64,000 nucleotides of DNA from Paenibacillus sp. FSL R5-0517. GTDB taxonomy: Bacteria; Bacillota; Bacilli; Paenibacillales; Paenibacillaceae. The stretch is from assembly GCF_037974355.1 (NCBI RefSeq), contig NZ_CP150235.1, forward strand, positions 4,526,001-4,590,000, in the 5' to 3' direction. Positions 7,851 through 16,623 of this stretch are shown here, piece after piece (position 1 is the stretch's first letter; the number at the start of each line of letters is the position of its first letter). Below the pieces are notes generated by a model. The model had not been told where the DNA came from. It did not search any database and saw only the letters and a program-made list of their open reading frames with translations. Position numbers and translations under genes: made by a program.

Positions 7851-8681
7851 TCAGAGCACTTCAGCACTTTTCGGTTCTGTCACTTGAACTTTATTTGCAT
7901 CAACATCCCACTTTTCAGTCAACAAGGTAATAATCTGCACTGCATGTTCAGACCTTGTGGATGTCTCACCTTGTTGCTTAGTTTCATCTGCTTGATCACG
8001 TATAACAGGCTCGGAAGACGCTTCATTTCCATCACGCTGTCCTTTATTTACATCAATCTGTACATCAGGTACTTCAATCTGACTGATCTGGATGGGCTGC
8101 TGCATTTGAGATGACTTATCCTTGTCGGTTGCTGTGTCTGTACCGAATATGGGTTGTGTATTTACAGCGACTTCTTGCTGTGTAGCTTTCACTTCACTTC
8201 CTGCGTCCTCTCCTGCCATCTCAACCAACACACGCTGGATCACAGGCAGTTCGACGGATGAGGCAGCTTCCATCTCGGTTTCATATTTACTCATTGCTAG
8301 CTGTACCTCTACGGATCGAACCCTCGCTCCTGTGGTTTCTTCAATCTGGCCTTTCATGACATTAGCCAGTTCTTTTGCTGTCCATTGCAGGGATTGTTCC
8401 TGTTCACCCGCTTGCAGTCGTTTTCCCTGAGCCAAAATCTGTTCAAGTGTTGCATTCCCATCCGATGGAGCATCCATTGCCGACATTGCCCGTTTCAGTT
8501 CGCCAACCGGATCACTTTTGAGCAGCTTGGTTATGGGTGATAAAAGGGTCAGCAGGATGAGAAGGCTCAGCACAAGCTTGACGTAACGTTCCATGGATCG
8601 ATTCGGCAATAGCATATCCACGAAAGTCGCCAGCAGAACGATCATAATCAATTCCTGGAGCCAGTTGCTCAGCCACCCCAT
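7851..8681 (-). CDS. spoIIIAF: Stage III sporulation protein AF
   Basis: SpoIIIAF is a mother-cell membrane component of the A-Q complex. The predicted 276-residue protein starts MGWLSNWLQELIMIVLLATF and has two N-terminal membrane segments (about residues 6-25 and 35-55) with the conserved VDMLLPNRSMERYVKLVLSLL. A long soluble part follows, of which residues ~160-245 are variable and rich in Gln, Glu and Ser. B. subtilis SpoIIIAF is about 206 residues, so this one carries an insertion. I chose the ATG at 8681 because AAAGGGGATGGAAAGG precedes it; an upstream ATG at 8708 has no usable ribosome site. Confidence 0.93.
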   Translation of the reverse strand: MGWLSNWLQELIMIVLLATFVDMLLPNRSMERYVKLVLSLLILLTLLSPITKLLKSDPVGELKRAMSAMDAPSDGNATLEQILAQGKRLQAGEQEQSLQWTAKELANVMKGQIEETTGARVRSVEVQLAMSKYETEMEAASSVELPVIQRVLVEMAGEDAGSEVKATQQEVAVNTQPIFGTDTATDKDKSSQMQQPIQISQIEVPDVQIDVNKGQRDGNEASSEPVIRDQADETKQQGETSTRSEHAVQIITLLTEKWDVDANKVQVTEPKSAEVL

Positions 8682-8712
8682 CCTTTCCATCCCCTTTCTT
8701 GCCAACATACAT

Positions 8713-9903
8713 TCAGCGCATCATGACAGTCAGATTGCCCGCGGTCAGCAGGATGGTAATTGCCAGGAAAAACATCAGTCCGACGGCTGCGAGCGCCGCA
8801 AATACATAAATCATGCTCTTACCAATGGCCTGCAGGCATCCTACAATCGGGGTGTCTCCTAGCGGTTGCATGATGGCTCCCGTTACGTTGTATATCAAGG
8901 CAAGAGCCAGGATCTTGAGTGCCGGAAAGGCACATAGAAACAAAATGATGATCACCCCGGTGAGTCCAATTGCATTTTTCACCAGTAGAGAAGCTGTAAT
9001 GACCGTATCCGTCGCATCCGCAAATGTTCTGCCCACAACAGGGACAAAGTTACCTGCGATGTACTTGGCGGCCTTCAGGCTGACTCCATCCGCTACGGAA
9101 CCCGATGCCCCCTGAACCGAGATTACGCCCAAAAACATGGTCAACAGGATACCCAGCAATGCCACACTAATATTGCGCAGGAGGTCTGCCAGCTGTGTCA
9201 GCTTGTACTTGTCAGACAATGAACTGACGAGATGCAGAACAGCTGAGAAGAAGAGTAACGGGAATACCAGCAAGTGAATCAATGTACTCACCAGATGAAT
9301 CATGAAAATGATGAGTGGATGGGTCACGGAGACGGTGATGACATTCCCCATGGACGCGAGCAGTGTGAATAACAAGGGAACCATGGCCATCATGAAGTTG
9401 ATCATGCCGGTAATGGCATCCTTGGCGTATCCAATCGCCACACTGAAGCTGTTGATTGCAATGATGATGATGACCATATAACAGATGGAATAGGCGATTT
9501 TGCTAATATTATTTTTCTCAAATGCGGTCTGAAGGGTCTCCAGAATCATGCTGAGTACGCTTAACATCACAATCGTGACCAGAAGCTTGCCATTATATAA
9601 AATTTCATGCAGCATGAAGGTGCCTATGGCTACAAACACCGATTTCAGGCTGAACCCTTCATTGCCGGGGATTAACATATCCATGAAGGAAGGGGTCTTC
9701 CCATCCGGGAAGAAACCACCGTATTGTTGCATCAGTTGGTCCCAGTATTTCTCCACCTGATCCTTGGGAAGCTGATCCGCCTGTTGCTCCATCCACTCAC
9801 CGGAAGGTGCACTTGCAGTCACCTGTCCCAGGACTCCGAACAGAAAACAGAGCATCAGCACAACCGTAAGGCGCCACTGCGGCTTATGATGCATTAATTT
9901 CAT
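8713..9903 (-). CDS. spoIIIAE: Stage III sporulation protein AE
   Basis: SpoIIIAE is the polytopic membrane protein of the A-Q complex. From the ATG at 9903 it has 396 residues: an N-terminal signal-like segment (LTVVLMLCFLFGVLGQVTASA), a periplasm-facing stretch (PSGEWMEQQADQLPKDQ), then about eight hydrophobic segments. The conserved glycine-rich SVQGASGSVADGVSLKAAKYIAGNFVPVVGR region is near residues 265-300. A GTG at 9915 is in frame, but AAGGGG lies almost on top of it, so the ATG four codons later is more likely. Confidence 0.93.
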   Translation of the reverse strand: MKLMHHKPQWRLTVVLMLCFLFGVLGQVTASAPSGEWMEQQADQLPKDQVEKYWDQLMQQYGGFFPDGKTPSFMDMLIPGNEGFSLKSVFVAIGTFMLHEILYNGKLLVTIVMLSVLSMILETLQTAFEKNNISKIAYSICYMVIIIIAINSFSVAIGYAKDAITGMINFMMAMVPLLFTLLASMGNVITVSVTHPLIIFMIHLVSTLIHLLVFPLLFFSAVLHLVSSLSDKYKLTQLADLLRNISVALLGILLTMFLGVISVQGASGSVADGVSLKAAKYIAGNFVPVVGRTFADATDTVITASLLVKNAIGLTGVIIILFLCAFPALKILALALIYNVTGAIMQPLGDTPIVGCLQAIGKSMIYVFAALAAVGLMFFLAITILLTAGNLTVMMR

Positions 9904-9922
9904 ATAAGTCCGCACACCCCTT

Positions 9923-10312
9923 CTACACCGGCATCAGCTTCATGACGGTTTCGATAATAATGCTGATGATCGGTATAGCAAGTACAAGGATCAATACCTT
10001 ACCGGCCAGTTCAATCTTGGACGCAATGCTCTCCTGACCTGCATCCCTGACAATCTGCGCTCCAAATTCAGCAATGTACGCTATGCCAATAATTTTCAGC
10101 ACCGTTTTCAGATAGATACTTTCCATGCCTGAGTTCTCGGCAAGCCGCTTCAACACTTCGATGACTGCACCGATTTTGCCAATCAACAACATGAAGATGA
10201 CAATGCCGGTCGCGGCTGCAATCAGAAAGGCAAACATCGGTTTCTGTTCCTTAATGACCAGAATGAGTACTGTTGCGATGAGCGCCAAACCTACAACTTG
10301 TATAATTTCCAC
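9923..10312 (-). CDS. spoIIIAD: Stage III sporulation protein AD
   Basis: A 129-residue membrane protein of the spoIIIAC/AD family. It has hydrophobic segments at about residues 3-20, 28-46, 68-88 and 105-123, with the family stretch YLKTVLKIIGIAYIAEFGAQ followed by DAGQESIASKIELAGKV. SpoIIIAC and AD together resemble a small membrane export module, but their exact biochemical role is not known. Gap to spoIIIAE is 10-20 bases. Confidence 0.95.
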   Translation of the reverse strand: MEIIQVVGLALIATVLILVIKEQKPMFAFLIAAATGIVIFMLLIGKIGAVIEVLKRLAENSGMESIYLKTVLKIIGIAYIAEFGAQIVRDAGQESIASKIELAGKVLILVLAIPIISIIIETVMKLMPV

Positions 10313-10344
10313 AGGTCACCACCATCCGGCTTTATGACCGTTTT

Positions 10345-10548
10345 TCATTGAAAAAGAAATATCGATTTGATCTCTTGCAGCAGGCTGTCCAACATACGGA
10401 CCACCATGAACAATACAACGACAAATCCGATTACGGTCACCCAGTGAGCCATATCTTCCTTTCCCATTTGTTTCAGTACCGTGTGAATCATGGCAATGAT
10501 GATTCCGATACCCGCAATTTGAAAGATTGCGTTCACTTCTAGATTCAT
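10345..10548 (-). CDS. spoIIIAC: Stage III sporulation protein AC
   Basis: A 67-residue, two-segment membrane protein. Segment one is IFQIAGIGIIIAMIHTVLKQMG, then the polar KEDMAHW, then VTVIGFVVVLFMVVRML. Length and sequence pattern match SpoIIIAC. It lies between spoIIIAB and spoIIIAD in the canonical order. The ATG gives the family's usual N-terminus (MNLEVNAIFQIAG). Confidence 0.95.
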   Translation of the reverse strand: MNLEVNAIFQIAGIGIIIAMIHTVLKQMGKEDMAHWVTVIGFVVVLFMVVRMLDSLLQEIKSIFLFQ

Positions 10549-10577
10549 GACCTTGGCACCTCACTATCCCGGCTATT

Positions 10578-11087
10578 TCAGAAGATCAGAATGACGATTA
10601 ACGCTCCGACAAGCATCCCGAGGCTTCGGCTCATTCGTTCATATTTCATTTGATCCGCCTGAGCACGGGATTCCTCATGCATTAGTTGTTGAATGGCTAA
10701 CGATATATGTTTGGTCTGATCCTGACGGTCACTTGTGCCAAGGCTGAAGCTTAATTGCATCATGACCTCACGCTCGTCAGCCTTCATGGCTGATCTTCCC
10801 CATGCCACATCCACGCCTGACTGCAGACTTTCGCGGGCGGTGAGTCCATGGGGAGGTTCCATCTGTGTGGCTGCATGAAGGAACAGCGTCTTAACAGGTT
10901 CTTTGGTCTGGGCTCCCATCTTGCCCATGGCATCGGGAAGTGGAGTGAGCCCATAGTTAATCTCCGTCATTAGTCGCTGGAGGGCCGCAATGAGTTCGCG
11001 CAACTGTCTCGGTCTTAATGCATACTGTCTGGCCTTGTAAAAACCGGCGAGGGTGCTGGCTAATAGAATGATTACCGCACCAAGCAT
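10578..11087 (-). CDS. spoIIIAB: Stage III sporulation protein AB
   Basis: SpoIIIAB resembles the GspF/PilC membrane platform proteins and likely works with the ATPase SpoIIIAA. The 169-residue protein has a membrane segment at each end: MLGAVIILLASTLAGFYKA at the N-terminus and LGMLVGALIVILIF at the C-terminus. Between them is a helical cytosolic region (LRPRQLRELIAALQRLMTEI). The start is uncertain: the ATG at 11087 overlaps the spoIIIAA stop, while a TTG at 11096 is better spaced from GGAGGTGA. Either gives nearly the same protein. Confidence 0.94.
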   Translation of the reverse strand: MLGAVIILLASTLAGFYKARQYALRPRQLRELIAALQRLMTEINYGLTPLPDAMGKMGAQTKEPVKTLFLHAATQMEPPHGLTARESLQSGVDVAWGRSAMKADEREVMMQLSFSLGTSDRQDQTKHISLAIQQLMHEESRAQADQMKYERMSRSLGMLVGALIVILIF

Positions 11088-11088
11088 G

Positions 11089-12093
11089 TTAACCAAATCC
11101 TTCACCTCCTGCCCCGCTCTGCTGCAACCCACGCATTTTGCCATCAGCCAGCCGAAAGGTCATGCCCCGGCTCGTCCGTTGCAGCTGGACATAACGTTGA
11201 AACATCTGTTCTGTAATTAAGGTTCTGAGGGCGGGTCTGGCCGACAGCTCCGACAGGTCACGGCCATGAGCAGTCGCGATCACAGAGACTCCTGCATGCA
11301 GGGCTTCCATCACCGCCTCAGCATCCTCCGGGCGACCGATCTCGTCCACAATCAGGACATCGGGCGACATGGATCGAAGCATCATCATCATGCCCTCAGC
11401 CTTCGGACAACCGTCCATCACATCAGTTCGGGGACCTACGTCGAAGCCAGGTACTCCTTTGTAGCTACCAGCGATTTCGGACCTTTCATCCACAATGCCT
11501 ACTTTCAGACGTGGACGAATGCCTTGAACCAGTTCATTGCCCCCTGTAAGCTTTGTACCACTGCTAATTTGTCTCGCCAGATCTCGCAGCAACGTCGTTT
11601 TTCCTTGTTGTGGTGGTGACAGGATTAACGTGTGCAGGACCTGTCCGCTCTTCATGTCGAGAAGGTAAGGAAGGATACGATCAGCCACTCCATGTACCTC
11701 ACGGGCTATCCGAACGTTAAACCCGTTGATGTCGCGCAAGTATTCAACACGCCCATCACTTAGTACCGTCCGGCCAGCAAGTCCGATTCGATGTCCGCCA
11801 GGTATGGTGATGAACCCTTTGCGCAGCTCCTCTTCCAATGTATAAAGTGAATGATTACTGATCAGATCCAGCAACCTGTGGGTCACTTCTTTCTGAGGGA
11901 CATACGCTTCATCAGGATTCCCGGTCGGACAACCTTGAGGTGTCAGGAAGTGGTATGTGTTGTCTGCATTAATCTCCAGGGGTCTGCCTTCACGAATACG
12001 TACTTCCTCCACTTGTTCCAATAGAGCGGGTGGCATCCTTCCGAGAATGGTTCGAATCGGTTCCGGAAAAAGTTCCTTCCAGTTCACCTTCAT
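11089..12093 (-). CDS. spoIIIAA: Stage III sporulation protein AA, secretion-type ATPase
   Basis: SpoIIIAA is the mother-cell ATPase of the A-Q channel, related to secretion ATPases. The 334-residue protein has an N-terminal domain (LEQVEEVRIREGRPLEI, RKGFITIPGGHRIGLAGR), a P-loop at residues 159-168 (SPPQQGKTTL), a Walker-B-like VLIVDEIGRPED at about 246-257, and GVSVIATAHGRD further on. ATG preceded by GGAGGAG. It is the first gene of the eight-gene operon; a candidate sigma-E promoter lies 63 bases upstream. Confidence 0.96.
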   Translation of the reverse strand: MKVNWKELFPEPIRTILGRMPPALLEQVEEVRIREGRPLEINADNTYHFLTPQGCPTGNPDEAYVPQKEVTHRLLDLISNHSLYTLEEELRKGFITIPGGHRIGLAGRTVLSDGRVEYLRDINGFNVRIAREVHGVADRILPYLLDMKSGQVLHTLILSPPQQGKTTLLRDLARQISSGTKLTGGNELVQGIRPRLKVGIVDERSEIAGSYKGVPGFDVGPRTDVMDGCPKAEGMMMMLRSMSPDVLIVDEIGRPEDAEAVMEALHAGVSVIATAHGRDLSELSARPALRTLITEQMFQRYVQLQRTSRGMTFRLADGKMRGLQQSGAGGEGFG

Positions 12094-12155
12094 GAGTAGG
12101 CTCCTCCAACCTTGAGATCATTTGGTTCACGCTTCTGGCGCTTGTTCATATCTCA

Positions 12156-12183
12156 AGTTTATGCCTGTACATTTAATTTATGA
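12156..12183 (-). promoter_or_regulatory. Candidate sigma-E promoter of the spoIIIA operon
   Basis: On the minus strand TCATAAA (12183-12177) and CATAAACT (12163-12156) are separated by 13 bases. This fits the sigma-E pattern (-35 ATA-rich, -10 CATACAnT) with one -10 mismatch. It lies 63 bases before the spoIIIAA ATG, and spoIIIA is sigma-E controlled in Bacillus. Confidence 0.5.
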
Positions 12184-12356
12184 CGCTGAAATCTATCAAT
12201 TCTTCAGAATACGGTTGAGAGTTGAAAGCATAGATCCACCTTCTGTTCTAGGCACCCGTCTAGATGCGCATGCATACAGTAATGGCAGATAGGTAAGTTC
12301 CATTCGGGTTCAAAACAGAACTACCGATCCCCAGATACAGAAAGGAGCTGTGGGGA

Positions 12357-13106
12357 GTGCGAGTCGATGTCGTTGGCAATGTGAATGAAGTACGTACCAT
12401 TGATATTGCAGGGCGAAGTGCAGTTGTCATTGATGTATTGTGTACGACCAGTACAATTGTTACGGCTCTGGCGTATGACGCTTCGGCTGTGATTGCCGTA
12501 GAGACGGTTCCACAAGCCAAACAAATGGAAGTGAAAGATTGCATTCGAGGCGGAGAGCGTTTTGACAAAAAAATCACCGGATTTGAGGTGGGAAATTCCC
12601 CCTATGAATATATGACCGCAGGCATTGCAGATAAAACCATTATTCTAACCACAACCGATGGAACCCGAGCTTTGATCAAGGCTTCCAAGGGGAAACATGT
12701 ATTCGCTGGTTCATTCCTCAATGTGCAGGCTGTTGCAGCAGTTCTATGTGAACTTCAACGAGATGTATTGCTGTTATGTGCGGGGAACCAGGATGAATTT
12801 GCACTGGAGGACGCTTTATGTGCCGGATGTATCATCGATGAACTGCACCGTCAATCCTGTTCTCCCCTCCAACTAAACGATCTCGGCACAGTGCTTCATC
12901 AAGCGGTATCCCAAAAACAGGAGAGCATCCCGGATCTGGTGCAAAAATCGGTTAGCGGACGGAGGCTTGAAAAGTTAGGCAGAGTTCATGATATATCGTA
13001 TTGTTCTCAATTAAACCTGCTGGATTGCGTTCCCGAGATGGGGGAGGGGAACCGCATGCAACCTTATAGAGGCATACGTGGGGGGAAGATGTTCAAGTTA
13101 ATGTGA
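12357..13106 (+). CDS. comB: ComB family 2-phosphosulfolactate phosphatase
   Basis: ComB-family enzymes remove phosphate from 2-phosphosulfolactate to give 3-sulfolactate, a step of methanogen coenzyme M synthesis; B. subtilis spores also accumulate sulfolactate. The 249-residue protein shows the family core SAVVIDVLCTTSTIVTALAY (about 21-40), GFEVGNSPYEY, IILTTTDGTRAL, ALEDALCAGCIIDEL and a C-terminal LLDCVPEMGEGNRM. It begins at a GTG about nine bases after AAGGAG. It diverges from spoIIIAA across 263 bp. A sporulation-linked role is inference from position only; other phosphatase substrates are possible. Confidence 0.85.
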   Translation: MRVDVVGNVNEVRTIDIAGRSAVVIDVLCTTSTIVTALAYDASAVIAVETVPQAKQMEVKDCIRGGERFDKKITGFEVGNSPYEYMTAGIADKTIILTTTDGTRALIKASKGKHVFAGSFLNVQAVAAVLCELQRDVLLLCAGNQDEFALEDALCAGCIIDELHRQSCSPLQLNDLGTVLHQAVSQKQESIPDLVQKSVSGRRLEKLGRVHDISYCSQLNLLDCVPEMGEGNRMQPYRGIRGGKMFKLM

Positions 13107-13124
13107 GAATGGCGATGAGTAAAA

Positions 13125-13164
13125 CAAAAAAAAGGTGTACTGCTGCCCGTTGGCAACAGTACAC
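13125..13164. terminator. Bidirectional terminator between comB and aspartokinase
   Basis: A perfect 12-bp stem AAAGGTGTACTG / CAGTACACCTTT has a run of eight A on its left side. On the minus strand this gives a strong U-tract for the aspartokinase transcript, and it can also stop comB transcripts. Confidence 0.85.
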
Positions 13165-13193
13165 CTTTGCTAATTTATATACACAGAAACAAC

Positions 13194-14447
13194 TTATCTG
13201 CGATCTTGTGGTCCACCGATAACGGCTTGCTCGGCAGTGTCGAGATCATATGCTGTATGCAATGCCTTAATGACGTCATGCAGCTTATCTCCATCAATAA
13301 CACAAGATACTTTGATCTCCGAAGTACTCACCATTTTGATGCTCACGCCTTCAGCGGAGATGACTTTGAACATCTTCGCAGCTACACCTGGGTGACTGAC
13401 CATGCCTGCACCAACAATGGAGATTTTAACGAGGTTCTCCTCTGATGTGACTTCACGGTAAGGCAAACGGCTGTGAAGGCCTTCAATGACACGCAATGCG
13501 TTCTCACGATCAGACAGCGCCACAGAGAAAGAAAAGTCCGCTTTTCCATCCATCACTCCGCTCTGAACGATAATGTCCACATCCAGCTGATTTGCCGCAA
13601 GTGCACCAAATACTTCGGCCAGAACTCCTGGTACATCCGGCACACCCAAAATACTGATGCGAGCCACATTTTTGTCATAGGCAATTCCACTAACCACTAC
13701 GCCTTGTTCCATTGCTGCTTCCTCCTTCACAACCGTTCCTTCATTATGGTTAAAGCTGGATCTTACAATTAAAGGTACACCGGAATGCTTCGCGTACTCT
13801 ACAGCACGCGGATGCAGCACCGCTGCCCCCAAATTAGCGAGCTCCAGCATTTCGTCGTACGATATTTCCTTCAACTTGCGCGCTACCTTAACGATCCGCG
13901 GGTCCGTAGAATATATTCCGTCTACATCCGTATAGATCTCACACGCATCAGCCTTAATGGCTGCTGCCAGCGCTACCGCTGTAGTATCCGAACCACCACG
14001 ACCCAATGTTGTGATCTCGCCGTCTTCCGTCATGCCCTGGAAGCCTGCAACAATAACGATGTTGCCTTCAGCAAGTGCTGCATTCACACGGTCTGGATGA
14101 ATATCATGAATACGTGCTTTTCCATGAACTGGCTCTGTGCGGAAACCCGCTTGCCAGCCTGTAAACGATACTGCCTTGCGCCCAAGCGCTTGAATAGCCA
14201 TGGATAACAAAGAGATCGAAATCTGTTCTCCTGTGGTTAAGAGCATATCCATCTCACGAGCAGGCAGCTCACTATTCAGTTGTTTTGCCTGATCAATCAA
14301 ATCATCTGTTGTATCCCCCATGGCCGAAACCACGACTACACACCGATGTCCTTCATCCGCTTTTTCTACAACACGTCCGGCTACACGCTTCATGCGTTCT
14401 GTATCTCCGACCGAGCTGCCCCCAAATTTCATGACGTACAATGACAA
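13194..14447 (-). CDS. lysC: Aspartokinase
   Basis: Aspartate kinase phosphorylates aspartate, the first step to lysine, diaminopimelate/dipicolinate, threonine and methionine. The 417-residue protein has the kinase domain (VMKFGGSSVGDTERM at the N-terminus, LLTTGEQISISLLSMAI, TLGRGGSDTTAVALAAAI) and two C-terminal ACT domains (about 265-400) for feedback control. That is the layout of lysC-type enzymes. The start is a TTG about ten bases after GGGAG. No lysine riboswitch is visible in the 190-bp gap upstream. Position beside efp rather than dapA leaves the choice between lysC and dapG paralogues open. Confidence 0.92.
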   Translation of the reverse strand: MSLYVMKFGGSSVGDTERMKRVAGRVVEKADEGHRCVVVVSAMGDTTDDLIDQAKQLNSELPAREMDMLLTTGEQISISLLSMAIQALGRKAVSFTGWQAGFRTEPVHGKARIHDIHPDRVNAALAEGNIVIVAGFQGMTEDGEITTLGRGGSDTTAVALAAAIKADACEIYTDVDGIYSTDPRIVKVARKLKEISYDEMLELANLGAAVLHPRAVEYAKHSGVPLIVRSSFNHNEGTVVKEEAAMEQGVVVSGIAYDKNVARISILGVPDVPGVLAEVFGALAANQLDVDIIVQSGVMDGKADFSFSVALSDRENALRVIEGLHSRLPYREVTSEENLVKISIVGAGMVSHPGVAAKMFKVISAEGVSIKMVSTSEIKVSCVIDGDKLHDVIKALHTAYDLDTAEQAVIGGPQDRR

Positions 14448-14562
14448 CGCAAATCCACTCCCTACCTTGTGCAGTATGCATAATTGATGTCCATCGTCAT
14501 TATTCTCTACGAGAAATGACTTTAACCCAGTATATTACGAAAGCGTCTGATAGGCTAATCTT

Positions 14563-14606
14563 TTTTCGAAAAAAACCCTCTGCCAAAGGAATGGCAAAGG
14601 GTTGTT
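14563..14606 (-). terminator. Terminator of efp
   Basis: On the minus strand AACCCTTTGCCA pairs with TGGCAGAGGGTT and is followed by a T-run, some 35 bases past the efp stop. Confidence 0.8.
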
Positions 14607-14638
14607 AATACCGTTTATTAGCTTACAGCTTGTGAAAG

Positions 14639-15196
14639 TTACGCACGGGAAGAGTATTTACCTTCACGTGTGTCAATCAGGAGAACGTCACCTTCGTTAA
14701 TGAACAAAGGAACCTGTACGTTCAAGCCTGTTTCCACTTTGGCATTTTTGGTAGCGCCTTGTGCAGTGTTACCTTTAACACTTGGCTCAGTCTCGATGAC
14801 TTTCAACTCAACGCTTGTTGGCAAGTCGATTCCGAGGATTTCACCTTGGTAGCTAACGATTTTAACGACCATGTTTTCTTTCAGGAAGTTCAATTCCCAT
14901 TCCAGTTGATCACTAGTCAATGTGAACTGATCATAAGTTTCGTTATCCATGAACGTGTGCTCTGTACCACTCGCATACAGATAGGATACGCCGCGGTTTT
15001 CGATGATGGCACGACCAATGGTTTCGCCTGCGCGGAATGTTTTTTCAACGGTGTTACCATTACGCAGGTTTTTCAATTTGGAACGTACGAAGGCAGCGCC
15101 TTTACCTGGTTTAACGTGTTGGAAATCAAGCACGGTATAGATATCGTTGTCTACTTGCACGGTCAAGCCTGTTTTAAAATCGTTTACTGAAATCAC
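14639..15196 (-). CDS. efp: Translation elongation factor P
   Basis: EF-P rescues ribosomes stalled at polyproline stretches. The 185-residue protein has the three-domain family pattern: an N-terminal KOW-like domain (MISVNDFKTGLTVQVDNDIY) with the tip loop HVKPGKGAAF around the modifiable lysine, a central OB domain (SYLYASGTEHTFMDNETYDQF), and a C-terminal OB domain (NVQVPLFINEGDVLLIDTREGKY). It follows the Xaa-Pro peptidase gene on the same strand, but a dispersed repeat lies between them. Confidence 0.98.
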   Translation of the reverse strand: MISVNDFKTGLTVQVDNDIYTVLDFQHVKPGKGAAFVRSKLKNLRNGNTVEKTFRAGETIGRAIIENRGVSYLYASGTEHTFMDNETYDQFTLTSDQLEWELNFLKENMVVKIVSYQGEILGIDLPTSVELKVIETEPSVKGNTAQGATKNAKVETGLNVQVPLFINEGDVLLIDTREGKYSSRA

Positions 15197-15314
15197 AAAA
15201 AATCCCTCCTGATATGGTTGAAAAGTAGGTGATATAAGACGATGGGTTAATGTAAAGGTGGGTTTATTCTGAATTGATGACCATGTGCGATGTGACCGTT
15301 ACGGGTTCGAATCG

Positions 15315-15430
15315 TTCCTCCGATCGCTGTTGTCTCCTCATTTTCCCGACTAGATTTTAATAAGGTTTAAAATGAGGAGAAAAAGGCGAGCGCTTCGCTT
15401 CTTCAGAATCGATTCCGCTCCCTTCACTAC
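15315..15430. repeat. Dispersed structured repeat, family A, copy 1 (efp-yqhT gap)
   Basis: This copy begins TCCGATCGCTGTTGTC and ends with GGCGAGCGCTTCGCTTCTTCAG plus a pyrimidine-rich tail, the shared end pieces of the family. The central stem is a perfect 12 bp, TCTCCTCATTTT (15333-15344) with AAAATGAGGAGA (15369-15380). The other copies use a different stem sequence at this place. It fills most of the 314-bp gap, and no gene is seen there. Confidence 0.75.
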
Positions 15431-15510
15431 TTTTGCATATGGTCCAAAACATTCAGCAATAACCTGTACCTTTATATTAAAAATCGTCTTATATCCCTTG
15501 TGGCTGTAAT

Positions 15511-16584
15511 TTAGCCGATTACGGTGAACTTCTTGTCCGACTTCGTGAGAATATGAATACCCGTCTCGGTAATCACTACGTCATCCTCGATACGCACGCC
15601 GCCAAGCCCATCAATATATATACCCGGTTCAACGGTAACAACCATACCCGGTTTCAATACATCGTCGCTAAGCTTGGACAAACGAGGAGCTTCGTGAACT
15701 TCCATACCCAGACCGTGGCCTGTGCTGTGTCCGAATTGATCTCCGTATCCGTGACCTGCAATGATATCACGAGCCAATGCATCTGCTTCCCGTCCGGTCA
15801 TGCCCGGTTTCAGGTTCTCCAGCGTATGTAACTGAGCTTCCAGTACAATGTCATAAATTTTGCGCAGTTCAGGTACAGGTGTACCTGTTGCAATGGTACG
15901 TGTCAGATCTGAACAGTATCCGTCCAAAAGTGCACCAAAGTCAAATGTAATTAACTCATTTTGCCCGATAGCCTTGCTGCTCGCTACCCCGTGAGGCATA
16001 GCAGAACGTTCACCCGATGCTACAATGGTGTCAAACGAAGAGGACGTTGCTCCATGTTTGCGCATGAAAAACTCCATCTCCAGATCCACTTCCCGCTCCG
16101 TCATGCCTGGTTTTGCAAACTGCAAAACGTGGCTGAATGTGGCATCTGCCAGATCTGCCGCTCTCTGCATGACCGCGATCTCGTCTTCATCCTTGAACAT
16201 GCGAAGTTGTTCCACAATCCCGGATACAGCTTTCAGTTCAATAGATTGAAGTGCTTCAGCATAAGCAGAGTGCGTGCCGAATGTAACACTATCCTGCTCG
16301 AAGCCTACTTCTTTGATATTCGCGGACGCAAGCAGTTCGCGCACCGTATCCATCGGCTTAGCTCCATGCTCCACAACAGTGAATCCTTTGGCTTGCTGAG
16401 GCGCTTGAGCCATGTAACGGAAATCAGTCAACAAGAAAGCATCCTGTTCCGTAATCAGCACATATCCCGCCGAGCCTGTAAAACCCGTCATATAACGACG
16501 GTTAATCGGGTTTGTAATCAGCATTGCTCTGAGTTCACGCTCACGCATGGCTTCACGCAATTTATTAACTCGTTTGTTTTCCAT
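15511..16584 (-). CDS. yqhT: Xaa-Pro aminopeptidase (M24B)
   Basis: A cytosolic metallopeptidase that removes an N-terminal residue preceding proline. The 357-residue protein has an N-terminal creatinase-like domain (INRRYMTGFTGSAGYVLI) and a C-terminal pita-bread domain. That domain has the metal ligands in ITFDFGALLDGYCSDLTRT (two Asp), GHSTGHGLGMEVHE (His) and the Glu residues of VTVEPGIYIDGLGGVRIEDD. The order aroQ-yqhT-efp matches Bacillus. An ATG start was chosen; AAGAAAGAAGGGTTACCG precedes it. Confidence 0.94.
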   Translation of the reverse strand: MENKRVNKLREAMRERELRAMLITNPINRRYMTGFTGSAGYVLITEQDAFLLTDFRYMAQAPQQAKGFTVVEHGAKPMDTVRELLASANIKEVGFEQDSVTFGTHSAYAEALQSIELKAVSGIVEQLRMFKDEDEIAVMQRAADLADATFSHVLQFAKPGMTEREVDLEMEFFMRKHGATSSSFDTIVASGERSAMPHGVASSKAIGQNELITFDFGALLDGYCSDLTRTIATGTPVPELRKIYDIVLEAQLHTLENLKPGMTGREADALARDIIAGHGYGDQFGHSTGHGLGMEVHEAPRLSKLSDDVLKPGMVVTVEPGIYIDGLGGVRIEDDVVITETGIHILTKSDKKFTVIG

Positions 16585-16623
16585 CGGTAACCCTTCTTTC
16601 TCTCACATTCCCGGGTTCCCGGC

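Noticed and set aside
12260..12577. 105-codon minus-strand open frame opposite comB
   Set aside because: It lies antisense to the well-supported comB start and has no family features.
14448..14560. Lysine riboswitch in front of the aspartokinase gene
   Set aside because: The gap is short and lacks the conserved L-box segments; only ordinary sequence and the efp terminator are present.
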